A DNA stretch of 64,000 nucleotides from DATFDN01 sp963767645 (GCA_963767645.1 CAVYEW010000010.1:682001-746000); one strand, 5' to 3'. Shown: positions 31,900-41,366, counted from the stretch's first letter. A program made the numbers and translations. The notes: a model not told the origin generated them from the letters alone.

Positions 31900-33486
31900 G
31901 TGACGCCCGCGCCGGACATTGAGCCCGACAGCATCGACGCACTCCGCGCCGCTCTTGCGGCTGAACAACGCGCCCGGCGCGAGGCCGAGGCACGCGCCTC
32001 TGGCGCGGAGGCGATGGTGGCGCATCTGAAGCTGCTGATCGCCAAGCTGAGGCATGACCGCTTCGGCGCCTCGTCCGAGCGCGGCCGCAAGCTGCTCGAC
32101 CAGATGGAACTGCAACTTGAGGAGCTGGAGGCTGCGGCCAGCGAGGACGCCGCCGCCGTCACTGCCGCAGCCGAGGCGGATCGTGCGGGCGTGCGCGGTC
32201 TCGCGCGCCGCAAGCCGGTCCGCGCACCCTTGCCGGCGCATTTGCCGCGCGAGCGGGTGGTCATCCCAGGACCGAGCGAGTGCCCCTGCTGCGGCGGCAA
32301 GCTCGCCAAGCTTGGTGAGGATGTGACCGAGACCCTGGAGGTGATCCCGCGCCGGTGGAAGGTGGTGCAGACGGTGCGGGAGAAGCTCAGCTGCCGTGCC
32401 TGCGAGAGCATCACCCAGCCGCCGGCGCCGTTCCACCCGATCGCGCGCGGCCGGGCGGGACCGAACCTGCTGGCGATGATCCTGGAGGCCAAGTTCGGCC
32501 AGCACCTGCCGCTGAACCGACAGAGCGAGGTCTATGCTCGCGAGGGGATTGAGCTCGACGTCTCCACCTTGGCCGACTGGGTTGGCGCCTGCACCGCCAG
32601 CCTGGCGCCGCTGCTCACACTGATCCGCGCGCACGTGATGGCGGCCGAGCGCATCCACGGCGACGATACCACAGTGCCGGTGCTCGCGAAGGGCAAGACC
32701 ATCACCGGCCGATTATGGACCTATGTGCGCGATGACCGGCCGTTCGCCGGACCCGCACCCCCAGCGGCGGTGTTCTTCTACTCGCGTGACCGTACGGCAG
32801 AGCATCCAAACCGGCATTTGGCCGGGTATACTGGGATCCTGCAGGCCGATGCCTATGCCGGGTTCAACGATCTCTACCGGCCGGAGCGCAAGACAGGGCC
32901 GATCACCGAAGCAGCGTGCTGGGGACATGGGCGTCGGAAATTCTTTGATCTGGCTCAGCTCGCCAAAGCACCCCTCGCCCTTGAGGCGGTACGGCGGATC
33001 GATGCCATCTTTGATGTCGAGCGCACGACCAACGGTCTGCCCACTGCGCAGCGCCTGGCCATCCGCCAGCAGCATGTGGCGTTCCTGGTCAGCGATCTCG
33101 AGACCTGGATGCGCACGGCCCGAGGCAAGCTGTCCCGGCATGCCGAGGTCGCTAAGGCCATGGACTACATGCTCAAGCGCTGGGACACGTTCAGCCGGTT
33201 CCTCGGTGATGGCCATGTTTGCCTGAGCAACAACGCCGCAGAACGCGCCTTGCGCGGCATCGCTCTCGGTCGGAAGTCATGGCTGTTCGCTGGCAGTGAT
33301 CGCGGTGGCGAGCGGGCCGCAGCCATGTATTCGCTCATCATCACCGCCAAGCTGAACGAGGTGGATCCGCGCGCCTGGCTCGCCGACGTCCTGGCACGGA
33401 TCGCCGATCATCCCGCCTCCAGGCTGCACGAGCTGCTGCCCTGGAACTGGCGCAGCCAACCCAGCGACACCGCACAGGCAGCCTGA
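31900..33486 (+). CDS. IS66-family transposase TnpC
   Basis: The 528-residue transposase of the element. An N-terminal leucine-rich coiled coil (LKLLIAKLRHDRFGASSERG) precedes a zinc-binding segment (CPCCGGKL ... LSCRACES) and the DDE core: Asp in ERIHGDDTTVPVLA, Asp in ILQADAYAGFNDLY, and Glu in NNAAERALRGIALGRKSWLFAGSDRGGERAA. The C-terminal tail WLADVLARIADHPASRLHELLPWNW is typical of IS66. GTG 31900 is used as start; no better candidate is seen. No disruption. Confidence 0.95.
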   Translation: MTPAPDIEPDSIDALRAALAAEQRARREAEARASGAEAMVAHLKLLIAKLRHDRFGASSERGRKLLDQMELQLEELEAAASEDAAAVTAAAEADRAGVRGLARRKPVRAPLPAHLPRERVVIPGPSECPCCGGKLAKLGEDVTETLEVIPRRWKVVQTVREKLSCRACESITQPPAPFHPIARGRAGPNLLAMILEAKFGQHLPLNRQSEVYAREGIELDVSTLADWVGACTASLAPLLTLIRAHVMAAERIHGDDTTVPVLAKGKTITGRLWTYVRDDRPFAGPAPPAAVFFYSRDRTAEHPNRHLAGYTGILQADAYAGFNDLYRPERKTGPITEAACWGHGRRKFFDLAQLAKAPLALEAVRRIDAIFDVERTTNGLPTAQRLAIRQQHVAFLVSDLETWMRTARGKLSRHAEVAKAMDYMLKRWDTFSRFLGDGHVCLSNNAAERALRGIALGRKSWLFAGSDRGGERAAAMYSLIITAKLNEVDPRAWLADVLARIADHPASRLHELLPWNWRSQPSDTAQAA

Positions 33487-33490
33487 CCCC

Positions 33491-34216
33491 CTACACCACC
33501 CTGGCCCTCGCCGGATGGATACGCTTTGACCTGGGTCTCGCAGGAGCAGCGGGCTCCGAGGTGAGGATCTCGAACAGAGTCTGGAGCAGGGCAAGGTCAG
33601 CGGGGCCGGGCGGTGCCAGGGCGCGGAGTTGGTCGCCGTAGAGTGTGACCGCAAGCGAATGGCGGAACGGCAAGGGCCCGCCGCGCGCCTTCGCTTTCAG
33701 GCAAAATTCGAGCGTCTCCTCATTCGGCTTCACAATAACGCCGAAGCCAGCGTGAAACGGCGCTGCGTCGAACAGGCGCATGCCGAAAATGGCGCCCACG
33801 GGCGCGGAGACCTCGAGGGCTTCGTCCATAAGCCAGAGGCACCGATCTCCCTCGAGCAGGTCCTCCAGCCAGAGCCCGGCCGCAGTATGCCCGCCGGCCA
33901 CGCGGAAGATCGAGAACCAGGCCTTGGCCATGCGCTCGGCAAGCGCGCGCTCGGCGGCGCCGAGCCGTTCGCCTTGCTCGACGAGGAAGCGGTCGAAAGT
34001 GCGTCGGCCGCGCTGGTTCGGCTCGAATAGCGCGACGTCGGCCAGCATCTCCGCCGTCCCTTCGTCTTGGAGATCTTCCCCCTCCGCCCAGGGCGCGACC
34101 TGCTTGATGGCCCGGTGCAGGTCCGCCCGGCTACAGGCGTCCCCGGCTTGGCGCAGCACGCGCTGGATACCGGCTCGGATCGGGCGATACTGTGCCAGCA
34201 CCTCGGCACGGGTCAT
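33491..34216 (-). CDS. hypothetical protein, 3' end replaced by IS66 terminal sequence
   Basis: A 241-residue protein not recognised. Features: an N-terminal helical region TRAEVLAQYRPIRAGIQRVLRQAG with Cys in DACSRADLH, then LFEPNQRGRRTFDRFLVEQ, FSIFRVAGGHTAAGLWLEDLLEGDRCLWLMDEALE and FHAGFGVIVKPNEETLEFC. Such compact folded blocks suggest a soluble single-domain protein. ATG 34216 has GGGAG upstream. The last 11 codons (RIHPARARVV and stop) are IS66 end sequence; the native tail QASRRLSRPQK lies at 30942-30984. Only the extreme C-terminus changed, so function may persist. Confidence 0.6.
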   Translation of the reverse strand: MTRAEVLAQYRPIRAGIQRVLRQAGDACSRADLHRAIKQVAPWAEGEDLQDEGTAEMLADVALFEPNQRGRRTFDRFLVEQGERLGAAERALAERMAKAWFSIFRVAGGHTAAGLWLEDLLEGDRCLWLMDEALEVSAPVGAIFGMRLFDAAPFHAGFGVIVKPNEETLEFCLKAKARGGPLPFRHSLAVTLYGDQLRALAPPGPADLALLQTLFEILTSEPAAPARPRSKRIHPARARVV

Positions 34217-34459
34217 ATCAGCGCTCCCGCGGCTCGGTCCGCCGCGGCGCGCGCGGTGGGATTGCGACTGCATCGTATCGTCCGAGCCTTCCCCCTGCTT
34301 GCCATCGCGCGCGTCCTCCGCCATATCCGGCCCGCCGGCGCCGCCGCAAGCGCGCCGGTAATCCACATGCGGGGCGCCTTTCCCGGTTTTCCGGGTCCGG
34401 TGCGCCACGGCGCCAGGCCCCGCAGAGGCAGAACCGGACACCTGGAAAGGATACACTGA

Positions 34460-35242
34460 ATGGCAATGCCCGACTTCAGCCTGCGCCAGCTTCTCGAAGC
34501 CGGCGTGCATTTCGGCCATCACACGCGGCGCTGGAACCCGCGCATGGCGCCCTACCTGTTCGGCGTGCGCAACCAGGTCCACATCATCGACCTGCAGCAG
34601 ACGACGCCGATGCTCGACCGCGCGCTGCGCGCGATCCGCGACGTGGTCGCTGCCGGCGGACGGGTGCTGTTCGTCGGCACCAAGCGCGCGGCGGCCGAGT
34701 ATATCGCTGACGCCGCCAAAAGGTGCGGACAGTACTACATCAACCACCGCTGGCTCGGCGGCACGCTGACCAACTGGAAGACCATCACCGGCAGCCTCAG
34801 GCGGCTGCGCCAGATCGAGGAGATGCTGGGCGGCGACACCCAGGGCCTCACCAAGAAGGAGGTGCTGGGGCTGACGCGCGAGCGCGACAAGCTGGAACGG
34901 GCGCTGGGCGGCATCAAGGACATGGGCGGCCTGCCGGACATCCTGTTCATCATCGACACCAACAAGGAGAAGCTCGCGGTCGAGGAGGCGACGAAGCTGC
35001 GCATCCCGGTGGTCGCGGTGCTCGACTCCAATTCCGACCCGCGCGGCGTCACCTTCCCGATCCCCGGCAACGACGATGCGATCCGCGCCATCACCCTCTA
35101 CTGCGACCTGGTCGCCGGTGCGGTGCTGGACGGCATCAGCGCCGAGATGTCGGCCTCGGGCGCCGATATCGGCGCCGCCGAGGAGCTGCCGCCGGAGGCG
35201 CTGCCGGAGATCGAGGCGCCGGCCGAGCAACCCGCCGCCTGA
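34460..35242 (+). CDS. rpsB: 30S ribosomal protein S2
   Basis: Small-subunit protein that joins late in 30S assembly. Diagnostic stretches: LLEAGVHFGHHTRRWNPRM, RNQVHIIDLQQT, VLFVGTKRAAAEYI and NHRWLGGTLTNWKTI. 260 residues with an Ala/Glu/Pro-rich acidic tail. GGAAAGGA lies just upstream of the ATG. First gene of a run of eight same-strand genes (rpsB-tsf-pyrH-frr-uppS-cdsA-dxr-rseP). The 243-bp region before it holds no gene and should contain the promoter. Confidence 0.98.
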   Translation: MAMPDFSLRQLLEAGVHFGHHTRRWNPRMAPYLFGVRNQVHIIDLQQTTPMLDRALRAIRDVVAAGGRVLFVGTKRAAAEYIADAAKRCGQYYINHRWLGGTLTNWKTITGSLRRLRQIEEMLGGDTQGLTKKEVLGLTRERDKLERALGGIKDMGGLPDILFIIDTNKEKLAVEEATKLRIPVVAVLDSNSDPRGVTFPIPGNDDAIRAITLYCDLVAGAVLDGISAEMSASGADIGAAEELPPEALPEIEAPAEQPAA

Positions 35243-35281
35243 AATCGGGCTTCTGTCAGTTCAGGATTACGGAGGCGGGTC

Positions 35282-36184
35282 ATGGCCGAGATCACGGCGG
35301 CGCTGGTGAAGGAACTCCGCGAGAAGAGCGGCGCGGGGATGATGGACTGCAAGCGGGCGCTCTCCGAGACCGGGGGCGATCTCGAGGCCGCCATCGACTG
35401 GCTGCGCAAGAAGGGGCTTGCCGCGGCGGCGAAGAAGTCGGGAAGGCTGGCCGCCGAGGGGCTGGTCGGCATCGCCTCCGCCCCGCGCCGGGCGGCGATG
35501 GTGGAGGTGAACTCGGAAACCGACTTCGTCGCCCGCAACGAGAGGTTCCAGGCTTTCGTCGAGGAGGTCGCCAAGGCCGCGCTGCTGGTGGGCGAGGACC
35601 TCGATGCGATCAAGGCGGCGCCCTATCCGGGGGCCGACCGGTCGGTGGGCGAACAGCTCACCCACATGGTGGCGACGATCGGCGAGAACATCTCGATCCG
35701 CCGCGCCCGCGTGCTGGGCATCGAGCGGGGCGCCGTCGCCACCTACGTCCACCAGGCGGTGCGGCCGGGGTTGGGGCGGATCGGCGTGCTGGTCGCGCTG
35801 GAGGCGCCGGACGAGCTGGAAGGGCTGGAGCTGCTGGGTAGGCAGGTCGGCATGCATGTCGCGGCGAGCCGGCCGGAGGCGGTGGACATCGCGGGCGTCG
35901 ATCCGGCCGCGCTGGAGCGCGAGAAGGCGATCCTGGCGGCGCAGGCCCGCGAATCCGGCAAGCCGGACGCCATCATCGAGAAGATGGTCGAGGGCCGGAT
36001 CCGGAAATACTACGAGGAAGTGGTGCTGCTGGAGCAGGTCTGGGTGCATGACGGCGAGAGCCGGGTGCGCGCGGTGCTGAAGAAGGCCGGCGCCACGGTC
36101 GCGGACTTCGCCCGGTTCACCCTCGGCGAGGGGCTTGCCCGGCCGCAGGACCCGGAGTCCGGTCCCGAGCCGGTGCCGGCTTAG
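35282..36184 (+). CDS. tsf: elongation factor Ts
   Basis: Guanine-nucleotide exchange factor of EF-Tu. The N-terminal UBA-like start is AEITAALVKELREKSGAGMMDCKRAL; the EF-Tu contact TDFV is in NSETDFVARNE; ERGAVATYVHQAV is in the core domain. 300 residues, normal. GGAGGCGGGTC lies just upstream. The 39-bp gap to rpsB fits the usual S2-EFTs cotranscription. Confidence 0.98.
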   Translation: MAEITAALVKELREKSGAGMMDCKRALSETGGDLEAAIDWLRKKGLAAAAKKSGRLAAEGLVGIASAPRRAAMVEVNSETDFVARNERFQAFVEEVAKAALLVGEDLDAIKAAPYPGADRSVGEQLTHMVATIGENISIRRARVLGIERGAVATYVHQAVRPGLGRIGVLVALEAPDELEGLELLGRQVGMHVAASRPEAVDIAGVDPAALEREKAILAAQARESGKPDAIIEKMVEGRIRKYYEEVVLLEQVWVHDGESRVRAVLKKAGATVADFARFTLGEGLARPQDPESGPEPVPA

Positions 36185-36275
36185 GGCCGGGTCGATCCCG
36201 CGGCAAGAACTCGCTTGTGACCGGACCTCCGCGTCACTATAGGTTCCCGCGCAGCCAGGAGCCTATGACCGCTCG

Positions 36276-37001
36276 ATGTCGCAAACGCCCGTCTACAAGC
36301 GCGTCCTGCTGAAGGTCTCCGGCGAGGCGCTGATGGCGCGGCGCGAGTACGGCCTGGACACCGAGATGGTGCGCTCGATCGCCGCCGATATCCGCGACGT
36401 GGCGGCGATGGGCGTGCAGGTCTGCCTGGTGATCGGCGGCGGCAACCTGTTCCGGGGCGTCTCCGCTGCCGCCGCCGGGATGGAGCGGGCGCAGGCCGAC
36501 TACATCGGCATGCTGGCGACGGTGATGAACGCGCTCGCCATGCAGAGCGCGCTGGAAGCCGACGGGGTGCCGACGCGCGTGCAGTCGGCCATTCCGATGG
36601 CCAGCGTGTGCGAGCCCTACATCAGGCGCCGGGCCGAGCGGCACATGGAGAAGGGGCGGGTGGTGATCTTCGCCGCCGGCACCGGCAATCCGTTCTTCAC
36701 CACCGACACCGCCGCTGCCCTGCGCGCCACTGAGATGAACTGCGACGCGCTGTTCAAGGGCACCCAGGTCGATGGCGTCTACTCCGCCGACCCGCGCCGG
36801 AACCCGGCAGCGGCGCGGTATGACGAGCTCACCTACCAGGACGTTCTCGCCAACCAGCTCGCGGTGATGGATGCCGCGGCCATCAGCCTGGCGCGGGAGA
36901 ACGCGCTGCCGATCGTCGTCTTCAACATCCACGCCCCCGGCGCGTTCGCCGCTGTGATCCGCGGCGAGGGCCGCTTTACCAGGATCGTCGAACGGCGCTG
37001 A
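36276..37001 (+). CDS. pyrH: uridylate kinase (UMP kinase)
   Basis: Amino-acid-kinase-fold enzyme, UMP to UDP, first step to UTP and CTP; also linked to nucleotide-pool control. Motifs: RVLLKVSGEALM, VCLVIGGGNLFRGV, ATVMNALAMQSALE and FAAGTGNPFFTTDTAAALRA. 241 residues, normal. 20 bp before frr. Confidence 0.98.
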   Translation: MSQTPVYKRVLLKVSGEALMARREYGLDTEMVRSIAADIRDVAAMGVQVCLVIGGGNLFRGVSAAAAGMERAQADYIGMLATVMNALAMQSALEADGVPTRVQSAIPMASVCEPYIRRRAERHMEKGRVVIFAAGTGNPFFTTDTAAALRATEMNCDALFKGTQVDGVYSADPRRNPAAARYDELTYQDVLANQLAVMDAAAISLARENALPIVVFNIHAPGAFAAVIRGEGRFTRIVERR

Positions 37002-37020
37002 GACGCAGGGGAGGATTGAG

Positions 37021-37587
37021 ATGCCAGCCGATCTGAACACCCTCAAGCAGGACCTGACGCGACGGATGGACGGCGCGCTCGAGACGCTGCGCCGGGAGTT
37101 CGCGGGCCTGCGCACCGGACGCGCGAGCCCCGCCTTGCTGGAGCCGGTGCGCGTCCACGCCTATGGCAGCGAGGTGCCGCTCAACCAGGTCGGCAACACC
37201 GGCGTCCCCGAGCCGCGGATGCTTACCGTCCAGGTCTGGGATCGGTCGCTGGTGGGCGCCGTGGAGAGGGCCATCCGCGACGCGGGTCTCGGCCTCAACC
37301 CGGCCTCTGACGGGCAGCTCGTCCGGGTGCCGATCCCGCAGCTGACGACCGAGCGCCGGAGCGAGCTGGTCAAGCTCGCGCACAAATACGCCGAGGGCGC
37401 TAGGGTGGCGGTGCGCGCGGTGCGCCGCGACGGGATGGAGCAGGTCAAGACCTTGGAGAAGAAGCACGAGATCGGCGAGGACGTCGCGAAGACCTGGCAC
37501 GACGAGGTGCAAAAGCTGACGGACCAGTACGTCAAGCGCGTGGACAACTCCCTGGCCGACAAGGAGAAGGACATCAGGCAAGTCTGA
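37021..37587 (+). CDS. frr: ribosome recycling factor
   Basis: Splits post-termination ribosomes together with EF-G. All helix I and III landmarks are present: FAGLRTGRASPALLEPV, VPLNQVGNTGVPEPRML, and VRAVRRDGMEQVKTLEKKHEI. 188 residues, normal. GGGGAGGA precedes the ATG. uppS starts seven bases after the stop. Confidence 0.98.
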   Translation: MPADLNTLKQDLTRRMDGALETLRREFAGLRTGRASPALLEPVRVHAYGSEVPLNQVGNTGVPEPRMLTVQVWDRSLVGAVERAIRDAGLGLNPASDGQLVRVPIPQLTTERRSELVKLAHKYAEGARVAVRAVRRDGMEQVKTLEKKHEIGEDVAKTWHDEVQKLTDQYVKRVDNSLADKEKDIRQV

Positions 37588-37594
37588 GATAGTC

Positions 37595-38359
37595 GTGCCG
37601 CCGGTCAGCCAGACGCTCCCCGCCGGCGCGGCGGATGAGCGGACCCGTTCGGATGCCCCGCCGCCGGTCCATGTGGCGATCATCATGGACGGCAACGGCC
37701 GCTGGGCCCGGTCGCGCCACCTGCCGCGGGTGGCCGGGCACCGCGAGGGCGCGCGCGCCGTCCGCCGGACCATCGAGGCCGCTATCGGCCACGGCGTTGC
37801 CTGGCTCACCCTCTACGCCTTCAGCAGCGAGAATTGGCGGCGCCCGGCGGGCGAAGTCACTGATCTTACGGGACTTCTCCGCCACTACCTGCGCAGCGAG
37901 ATCGCCGAGCTTCACGCCAACGGCGTGCGCCTGCGCGTGATCGGCGACCGCCGGCGCTTCGACGCCGAAATCCAGCGCGACTTGGCCGACGCGGAGCTGC
38001 GCACCAGCGACAACCGCCGCCTCAACCTGATAGTGGCGCTGTCCTACGGATCGCGCGCCGAGATCGCGCAGGCCGCACGCCGGGCGGCCGAGGCGGCGCG
38101 CGACGGGAAGCTCGATCCGGCGACCCTCGACGAGGCGGGTTTCGGCGACCTGCTCTCCACGGTCGGGATTCCCGATCCCGACTTGGTGATCCGCACCTCG
38201 GGCGAGCAGCGTCTGTCCAATTTCCTGCTCTGGCAGGCCGCCTACGCCGAGTTCCTGTTCCTGGACGTGCTCTGGCCGGATTTCGGCGAGGCGCATTTCG
38301 CCGCCGCGCTAGCCGAGTATGCGCGCCGGGAGCGACGCTTTGGCGGCCGATCTGGCTGA
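37595..38359 (+). CDS. uppS: undecaprenyl diphosphate synthase (cis-prenyltransferase)
   Basis: Makes the C55 lipid carrier for peptidoglycan and other envelope polymers. Asp32 in IIMDGNGRWARSRHLPRVAGHREG binds magnesium and FPP. TLYAFSSENWRRP and the C-terminal RTSGEQRLSNFLLWQAAYAE are family signatures. The start GTG 37595 gives a 25-residue lead before the conserved core. The 3' end overlaps cdsA by 41 bp. Confidence 0.96.
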   Translation: MPPVSQTLPAGAADERTRSDAPPPVHVAIIMDGNGRWARSRHLPRVAGHREGARAVRRTIEAAIGHGVAWLTLYAFSSENWRRPAGEVTDLTGLLRHYLRSEIAELHANGVRLRVIGDRRRFDAEIQRDLADAELRTSDNRRLNLIVALSYGSRAEIAQAARRAAEAARDGKLDPATLDEAGFGDLLSTVGIPDPDLVIRTSGEQRLSNFLLWQAAYAEFLFLDVLWPDFGEAHFAAALAEYARRERRFGGRSG

Positions 38360-39056
38360 CCGCGCGACTCGCCCGCTCGCACGCCGCCCCTGGTCGGACC
38401 TGCGCGCGCGCACCGCCTCGGCGCTGCTCCTTGCCCCTGTGGCGCTCGGCGCGATGTGGGTCGGCGGCGCGTTCTTCGTTGCTCTGGTCGCGGCGCTCGC
38501 ACTCGGCCTCGCCTATGAGTGGGCCGGGCTCTGCCGTGCCGGCGCCCTCGGGCGCGAGTCGCTGGCGGGCGGGATGCTTGCCGTGGCGCTCTGGGCGCTG
38601 TGCCTGGTGTGGCTGCGGGCGGACCCGCTCGCCGGGCGCGGGAATGTGATCGGCCTCGCGTTGGTGGTCTGGGGCAGCGATATCGGCGCCTATGTCGCCG
38701 GGCGGCTGGTCGGCGGCCCGCGTCTCGCGCCCCGCATCTCCCCCGGCAAGACCTGGGCGGGAGCGGCGGGCGGCGCACTGGCTTCAGCCGTGATTGCAGC
38801 ATGTGCTGCTAAGCTTCTTGTTGTGGAAGAAAATATCCCGGTTGCGCTGCTTCTCGGCGCCGGCTTCTCCGTCATCGGCCAGGCCGGCGATCTGGCGGAG
38901 AGCGCGGTCAAGCGACGCTGCGGGGTGAAGGATTCCGGGCGGCTCATTCCCGGCCATGGCGGGCTGCTCGACCGGCTCGACGCCGCAATGGCGGTGGTTC
39001 CGATCGCGGCAATGCTATCGCTCGCGCTGGGTCGTGGGGTAGTGCTGTGGCAATGA
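38319..39056 (+). CDS. cdsA: phosphatidate cytidylyltransferase
   Basis: Inner-membrane enzyme making CDP-diacylglycerol from phosphatidate and CTP. A series of hydrophobic helices (ALLLAPVALGAMWVGG, FFVALVAALALGLAYE and others) leads to the signature AESAVKRRCGVKDSGRLIPGHGGLLDRLDA. 245 residues. It begins inside the uppS gene and its stop overlaps the dxr start region, so the genes are tightly coupled. Confidence 0.93.
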   Translation: MRAGSDALAADLADRATRPLARRPWSDLRARTASALLLAPVALGAMWVGGAFFVALVAALALGLAYEWAGLCRAGALGRESLAGGMLAVALWALCLVWLRADPLAGRGNVIGLALVVWGSDIGAYVAGRLVGGPRLAPRISPGKTWAGAAGGALASAVIAACAAKLLVVEENIPVALLLGAGFSVIGQAGDLAESAVKRRCGVKDSGRLIPGHGGLLDRLDAAMAVVPIAAMLSLALGRGVVLWQ

Positions 39057-40225
39057 CAGATGCTCCCCGCTGGGTCACGGTCCTGGGCAGTACCGGCAGT
39101 GTCGGCACGCAGACCATTGAGCTGCTGGCCGCCGCGCCGGGCCGGTTCCGGGTCCGCGCGCTGGTCGCGGGCCGCAACGTTGCCCGCCTGGCCGAGCAGG
39201 CCGTCTCACTCCGCGCCGAGCTCGCCGTGGTCAGCGACCCGGCCTGTTTCGCGGCGCTGCGCCAAGCGCTTGCCGGCACCGGGATCGAGGTCGGGGCGGG
39301 GCGGGAGGCGGTGATCGAGGCGGCTTCGCGTCCGGCGGACTGGACGATGGCGGCGATCACCGGCGCCGCCGGCCTCGCCTCGACCCTGGCCGCCATCCGC
39401 CGCGGCGCCTGTGTTGCGCTCGCCAACAAGGAGGCGCTGGTCTGCGCCGGCGAGGTGATGCTGCGCGCGGTGCGCGAGGCTGGCGCCCGGCTGCTGCCGG
39501 TCGATTCCGAGCACAACGCGATCTTCCAGTCGCTCGCCGACGGCAATCACGGCGCGGTGGAGCGGATCGTCCTGACCGCCTCGGGCGGCCCGTTCCGCAC
39601 CGCGAGCGTCGAGGAGATGGCCCGCGCAACGCCAGAATCGGCGCTCAAGCATCCGGTCTGGTCGATGGGCGCCAAGATCTCGATCAACTCCGCCACCTTG
39701 ATGAACAAAGGGCTGGAGGTGATCGAGGCGGCGCGGCTGTTCGATCTGCCGGAGACGGCGATCGACGTGCTGGTGCATCCGCAGTCGGTCGTCCACGGCC
39801 TGGTCTGCTATCAGGACGGCAGCGTGCTCGCCCAGCTCGGCGCCCCCGACATGCGCATCCCCATCGCGCACACCCTGGCCTGGCCGGGGCGCCTGCCAAC
39901 GGCGGCGCGCCGGCTCGATCTGGTCTCGGTCGCCCGGCTGGAGTTCCTGCAGCCCGATCCGGTGCGCTTCCCGGCCCTGCGCATGGCGCGCGAGGCGCTG
40001 CGCGCGGGCGGCGGCGCGGCGACCATCCTGAGCGCGGCCAACGAGATTGCAGTTGAAGCATTTCTCGCCCGGAGGATCGGTTTCCTCGACATTGCGGCCA
40101 CCGCCGAATCGGTGCTGGACCGGATGGGCGCCCTGCCGGTCAATACGCTGGAGGAGGTCGTGGCCGTGGACCAGGCCGCGCGCCGCATCGCCGAGGAGCG
40201 GATCGCCTCGGCGCGCGCGGCATGA
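39047..40225 (+). CDS. dxr: 1-deoxy-D-xylulose-5-phosphate reductoisomerase
   Basis: Second step of the MEP isoprenoid route, making MEP with NADPH; its product line feeds the undecaprenyl synthesis two genes upstream. GSTGSVG (residues 14-20) is the NADPH loop; ANKEALVCAGE and PVDSEHNAIFQSL are substrate-site motifs; LTASGGPFR and KHPVWSMGAKISINSATLMNKGLE follow. Start could be GTG 39047 or ATG 39053; the ATG gives the common ATGA overlap with the cdsA stop. 392 residues by the first. Confidence 0.97.
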   Translation: MAMTDAPRWVTVLGSTGSVGTQTIELLAAAPGRFRVRALVAGRNVARLAEQAVSLRAELAVVSDPACFAALRQALAGTGIEVGAGREAVIEAASRPADWTMAAITGAAGLASTLAAIRRGACVALANKEALVCAGEVMLRAVREAGARLLPVDSEHNAIFQSLADGNHGAVERIVLTASGGPFRTASVEEMARATPESALKHPVWSMGAKISINSATLMNKGLEVIEAARLFDLPETAIDVLVHPQSVVHGLVCYQDGSVLAQLGAPDMRIPIAHTLAWPGRLPTAARRLDLVSVARLEFLQPDPVRFPALRMAREALRAGGGAATILSAANEIAVEAFLARRIGFLDIAATAESVLDRMGALPVNTLEEVVAVDQAARRIAEERIASARAA

Positions 40226-40256
40226 TAGGATGACCCTCTAGACTCTGAAGGCTCGC

Positions 40257-41360
40257 GTGCTCCAGACCGTTCCCGAATTCGCCCGCACCGTCGTCGCGTT
40301 CCTGGTCTGCCTGGGCGTGCTCGTGTTCATCCACGAGCTCGGGCACTACTTGGCGGCCCGCTGGCGCGGGGTGCATGTCGAGGCGTTCTCGATCGGCTTC
40401 GGCCAGGCCGTGACGAGCTGGGTGGACCGGCGGGGGACGGTCTGGAAGATCGCCTGGATTCCGCTGGGCGGCTACGTAAAGCTGCACGGGCAGGAACGGC
40501 TGGAGGATCTTCCGCCCGAGCGGCGGGCCTTGCGCATACCTGGACGCAGCTTTCAGGAGAAATCGGTCGGCTCCCGCGCCATCGTGGTCGCCGCGGGGCC
40601 GGCGGCGAATTTCCTGCTGACCGCCATGCTGTTCTTCGCCCTGTTCGCCACGTTGGGCCGCCCGGTCGCGCTGCCGGTGGTGACTGACGTGCTCCCCGGT
40701 TCGGCGGCCGCCAAGGCCGGGCTGACCGCGCAGGACAGGGTGGTGGCGATCGACGGTGCGCCGATCGCCACCTTCGAAGCGTTGCAGGCTGCCGTCGGGG
40801 CGCACCCGGGGGCGCCGATGAGCATGCTGGTCCATCGCGACGGGGCGGACCGGACCGTCACGGTGACGGTGGGAACGCATGACGAGAACGGCCGCAAGGT
40901 CGGCCTGCTCGGCATCAAGGGCGGGGTGGTGGAGTATCGACGGGAATCAATTCCCGGCGCGCTGTGGGGCGGGGTGGCCGAGACCTGGCGCGTGACCGCC
41001 GAGACCGTACGTGGTCTCGCCCAGATGGTAAGCGGCCATGGCGGCGCCGGAGAGATCGGCGGGCCGCTGCGCATCGCGCAACTCTCGGGCGAGGTGGCGG
41101 CCCTCGGAGTGGCGAGCTTCATCTCGTTCGTCGCCGTGCTGTCGGTCAATCTGGGCCTGATCAACCTGTTCCCGATCCCGGTCCTGGATGGCGGGCACTT
41201 GTTATTCTACGTCTTCGAGGCGATCCGCGGCCGCCCGCTGCCGCTCCGCGCGCAGGAATACGGCGTCCGCGCCGGACTGGCGCTGTTGGTCGGGCTGATG
41301 GTGTTCGCGACCTGGAACGACCTTAGCCATTTCGGTCTGTTCCGCTGGGTCACGGGGTGA
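40257..41360 (+). CDS. rseP: RIP metalloprotease RseP (site-2 protease)
   Basis: Intramembrane zinc protease for envelope-stress signalling; it cuts anti-sigma factors. HELGH at residues 26-30 in the first membrane helix and NLFPIPVLDGGHL near the C-terminus hold the zinc ligands. PDZ domain with VLPGSAAAKAGLTAQDRVVAIDG. 367 residues; GTG start with the family motif 25 residues in. Last gene of the run: no bamA or lpxD follows as would often be the case; an IS110-family element lies 44 bp downstream. Confidence 0.95.
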   Translation: MLQTVPEFARTVVAFLVCLGVLVFIHELGHYLAARWRGVHVEAFSIGFGQAVTSWVDRRGTVWKIAWIPLGGYVKLHGQERLEDLPPERRALRIPGRSFQEKSVGSRAIVVAAGPAANFLLTAMLFFALFATLGRPVALPVVTDVLPGSAAAKAGLTAQDRVVAIDGAPIATFEALQAAVGAHPGAPMSMLVHRDGADRTVTVTVGTHDENGRKVGLLGIKGGVVEYRRESIPGALWGGVAETWRVTAETVRGLAQMVSGHGGAGEIGGPLRIAQLSGEVAALGVASFISFVAVLSVNLGLINLFPIPVLDGGHLLFYVFEAIRGRPLPLRAQEYGVRAGLALLVGLMVFATWNDLSHFGLFRWVTG

Positions 41361-41366
41361 GTCCGA

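Larger units (their letters stand above)
30985..33522 (+). mobile_element. IS66-family insertion sequence
   Basis: The ends are GTATCCGCCCGGTGAG at 30985 and its imperfect inverted partner ending GGATAC at 33522. They are flanked by the 8-bp direct repeat GCTTTGAC (30977-30984 and 33523-33530), the duplication size of IS66 elements. The 2,538-bp element carries the three usual genes in order, all intact, so it may be mobile. Confidence 0.93.

Noticed and set aside
33491..35230. Upstream extension of the hypothetical gene to 35230
   Set aside because: Beyond 34216 the frame is antisense to rpsB; GGGAG before ATG 34216 marks a better start.
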